From: an uncultured Clostridia bacterium
GTDB taxonomy: Bacteria > Bacillota > Clostridia > Oscillospirales > Ruminococcaceae
DNA length: 5,619 nt
Direction of reading: 5' to 3'
NCBI GenBank assembly: GCA_937894185.1
Contig: CALCSA010000190.1
Span: 1 to 5,619, forward strand
In this document: positions 5,318 to 5,619 of the stretch, piece by piece
Position numbering within the stretch: the first letter of the stretch is position 1
Layout of the letters: every line of letters starts with the position of its first letter
Translations under genes and position numbers: made by a program
The notes under the pieces: generated by a model
Databases searched by the model: none
Seen by the model: only the letters and a program-made list of their open reading frames with translations
What the model was told of the DNA's origin: nothing

Positions 5318-5619
5318 ATGAAGGCGGACCAATTTTCCCCAAAAGGGGGCCTTGCGGACGAGGAGCTGGTGCTTCTTGTGCAAAAGGGAGATACCGATGC
5401 GTTTTCTATCTTGTCGCACCGTTATGACGCCGCTCTCCGAGGCCGGGCAAGCCGTTATGTAGGCATTGCCGGTGTAGAGGCAGAGGATTTCTTTCAAGAA
5501 GGGCTGATTGCTCTTTATCGTGCAGCCCGGGGCTACAATCCCAATTGCAAAGCCCGTTTTCGTACTTATGCTGTTACCTGCATTAACAATTCCATGGCGG
5601 CTGCTATCAAGCTGCATCT
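5318..5619 (+). CDS. SigH-like sigma-70 family RNA polymerase sigma factor (partial, N-terminus)
   Basis: Sigma factors of this family bind core RNA polymerase and direct it to a dedicated promoter set. The 100 complete codons before the window edge cover a short N-terminal tail and most of region 2. DEELVLLVQKGDTDAFSILSH (14-34) is the region 2.1 start, and EDFFQEGLIALYRAARGY (56-73) is the region 2.2 core-binding helix. The part from 74 on, with FRTYAVTCINNSMAAAIK, matches the start of region 2.3-2.4. The pattern resembles Bacillus subtilis SigH (DREDIVQEGMIGLYKSIRDF followed by a Cys-Ile segment), the sigma factor of the transition to stationary phase and sporulation. The ATG at 5318 is fixed by an in-frame TGA just upstream (5309-5311), and a modest GGTGA at 5307-5311 lies six bases before it. 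Region 4 is outside the window, so SigH orthology, as against a paralogous sigma factor, remains unproven. Confidence 0.85.
   Translation, partial: MKADQFSPKGGLADEELVLLVQKGDTDAFSILSHRYDAALRGRASRYVGIAGVEAEDFFQEGLIALYRAARGYNPNCKARFRTYAVTCINNSMAAAIKLH

Larger units (their letters stand above)
5224..5339 (+). repeat. 11-bp direct repeat flanking the sigma-gene promoter
   Basis: CCAATTTTCCC occurs at 5224-5234 and again at 5329-5339. The first copy begins just after the stop codon of the transporter gene and the second covers codons 4-8 of the sigma factor gene. The copies are 105 bp apart, close to ten helical turns, and lie on either side of the promoter. This is the geometry expected of paired operators, but chance cannot be ruled out. 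Confidence 0.5.

Noticed and set aside
1..5619. Insertion sequences, CRISPR arrays, tRNA/rRNA genes, attachment sites
   Set aside because: None was seen. No transposase motifs, regular spaced repeats, cloverleaf sequences or target-site duplications are present, including at the ppdK break.

Overview
The window reads as chromosomal DNA of a low-to-medium GC Firmicute, most likely a gut-type clostridium of the Oscillospiraceae/Ruminococcaceae kind. This rests on the clostridial type of pyruvate phosphate dikinase, a SigH-like sigma factor, strong AGGAGG and AAGGA ribosome binding sites, and near-consensus sigma-A promoters. The family assignment is inference from protein style, not from a database search.

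Layout, left to right. Positions 1-709 on the minus strand hold the first 236 codons of a GlmU-type UDP-N-acetylglucosamine pyrophosphorylase, cut by the left window edge. Positions 710-1037 are a divergent intergenic region: glmU leader with small palindromes on one side, and the ppdK promoter, an inverted-repeat cluster and a ribosome binding site on the other. Positions 1038-3642 on the plus strand hold ppdK (pyruvate, phosphate dikinase), broken near position 2670 by an apparent deletion of about 35 bp that shifts the frame. A textbook terminator follows at 3672-3714, with a weaker second hairpin behind it. A strong promoter at 3785-3813 serves a 454-residue MATE-family efflux transporter (3858-5222, GTG start). 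A near-perfect sigma-A promoter at 5255-5283 then drives a SigH-like sigma-70 factor, whose first 100 codons are present before the right edge cuts it.

The genes look like independent transcription units, not one pathway. glmU serves peptidoglycan precursor supply, ppdK serves PEP/pyruvate interconversion with pyrophosphate, the MATE protein exports small molecules, and the sigma factor would act in stationary-phase or sporulation-type control. Each plus-strand gene has its own promoter, and only ppdK has a clear terminator in view.

I see no mobile element, CRISPR array, RNA gene or obviously new system. The main point of interest is the ppdK lesion: both halves are otherwise intact and keep all their key residues, which points to a recent mutation or an assembly error. 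Secondary points are an 11-bp direct repeat spaced 105 bp apart around the sigma-gene promoter and small dyads at two promoters.
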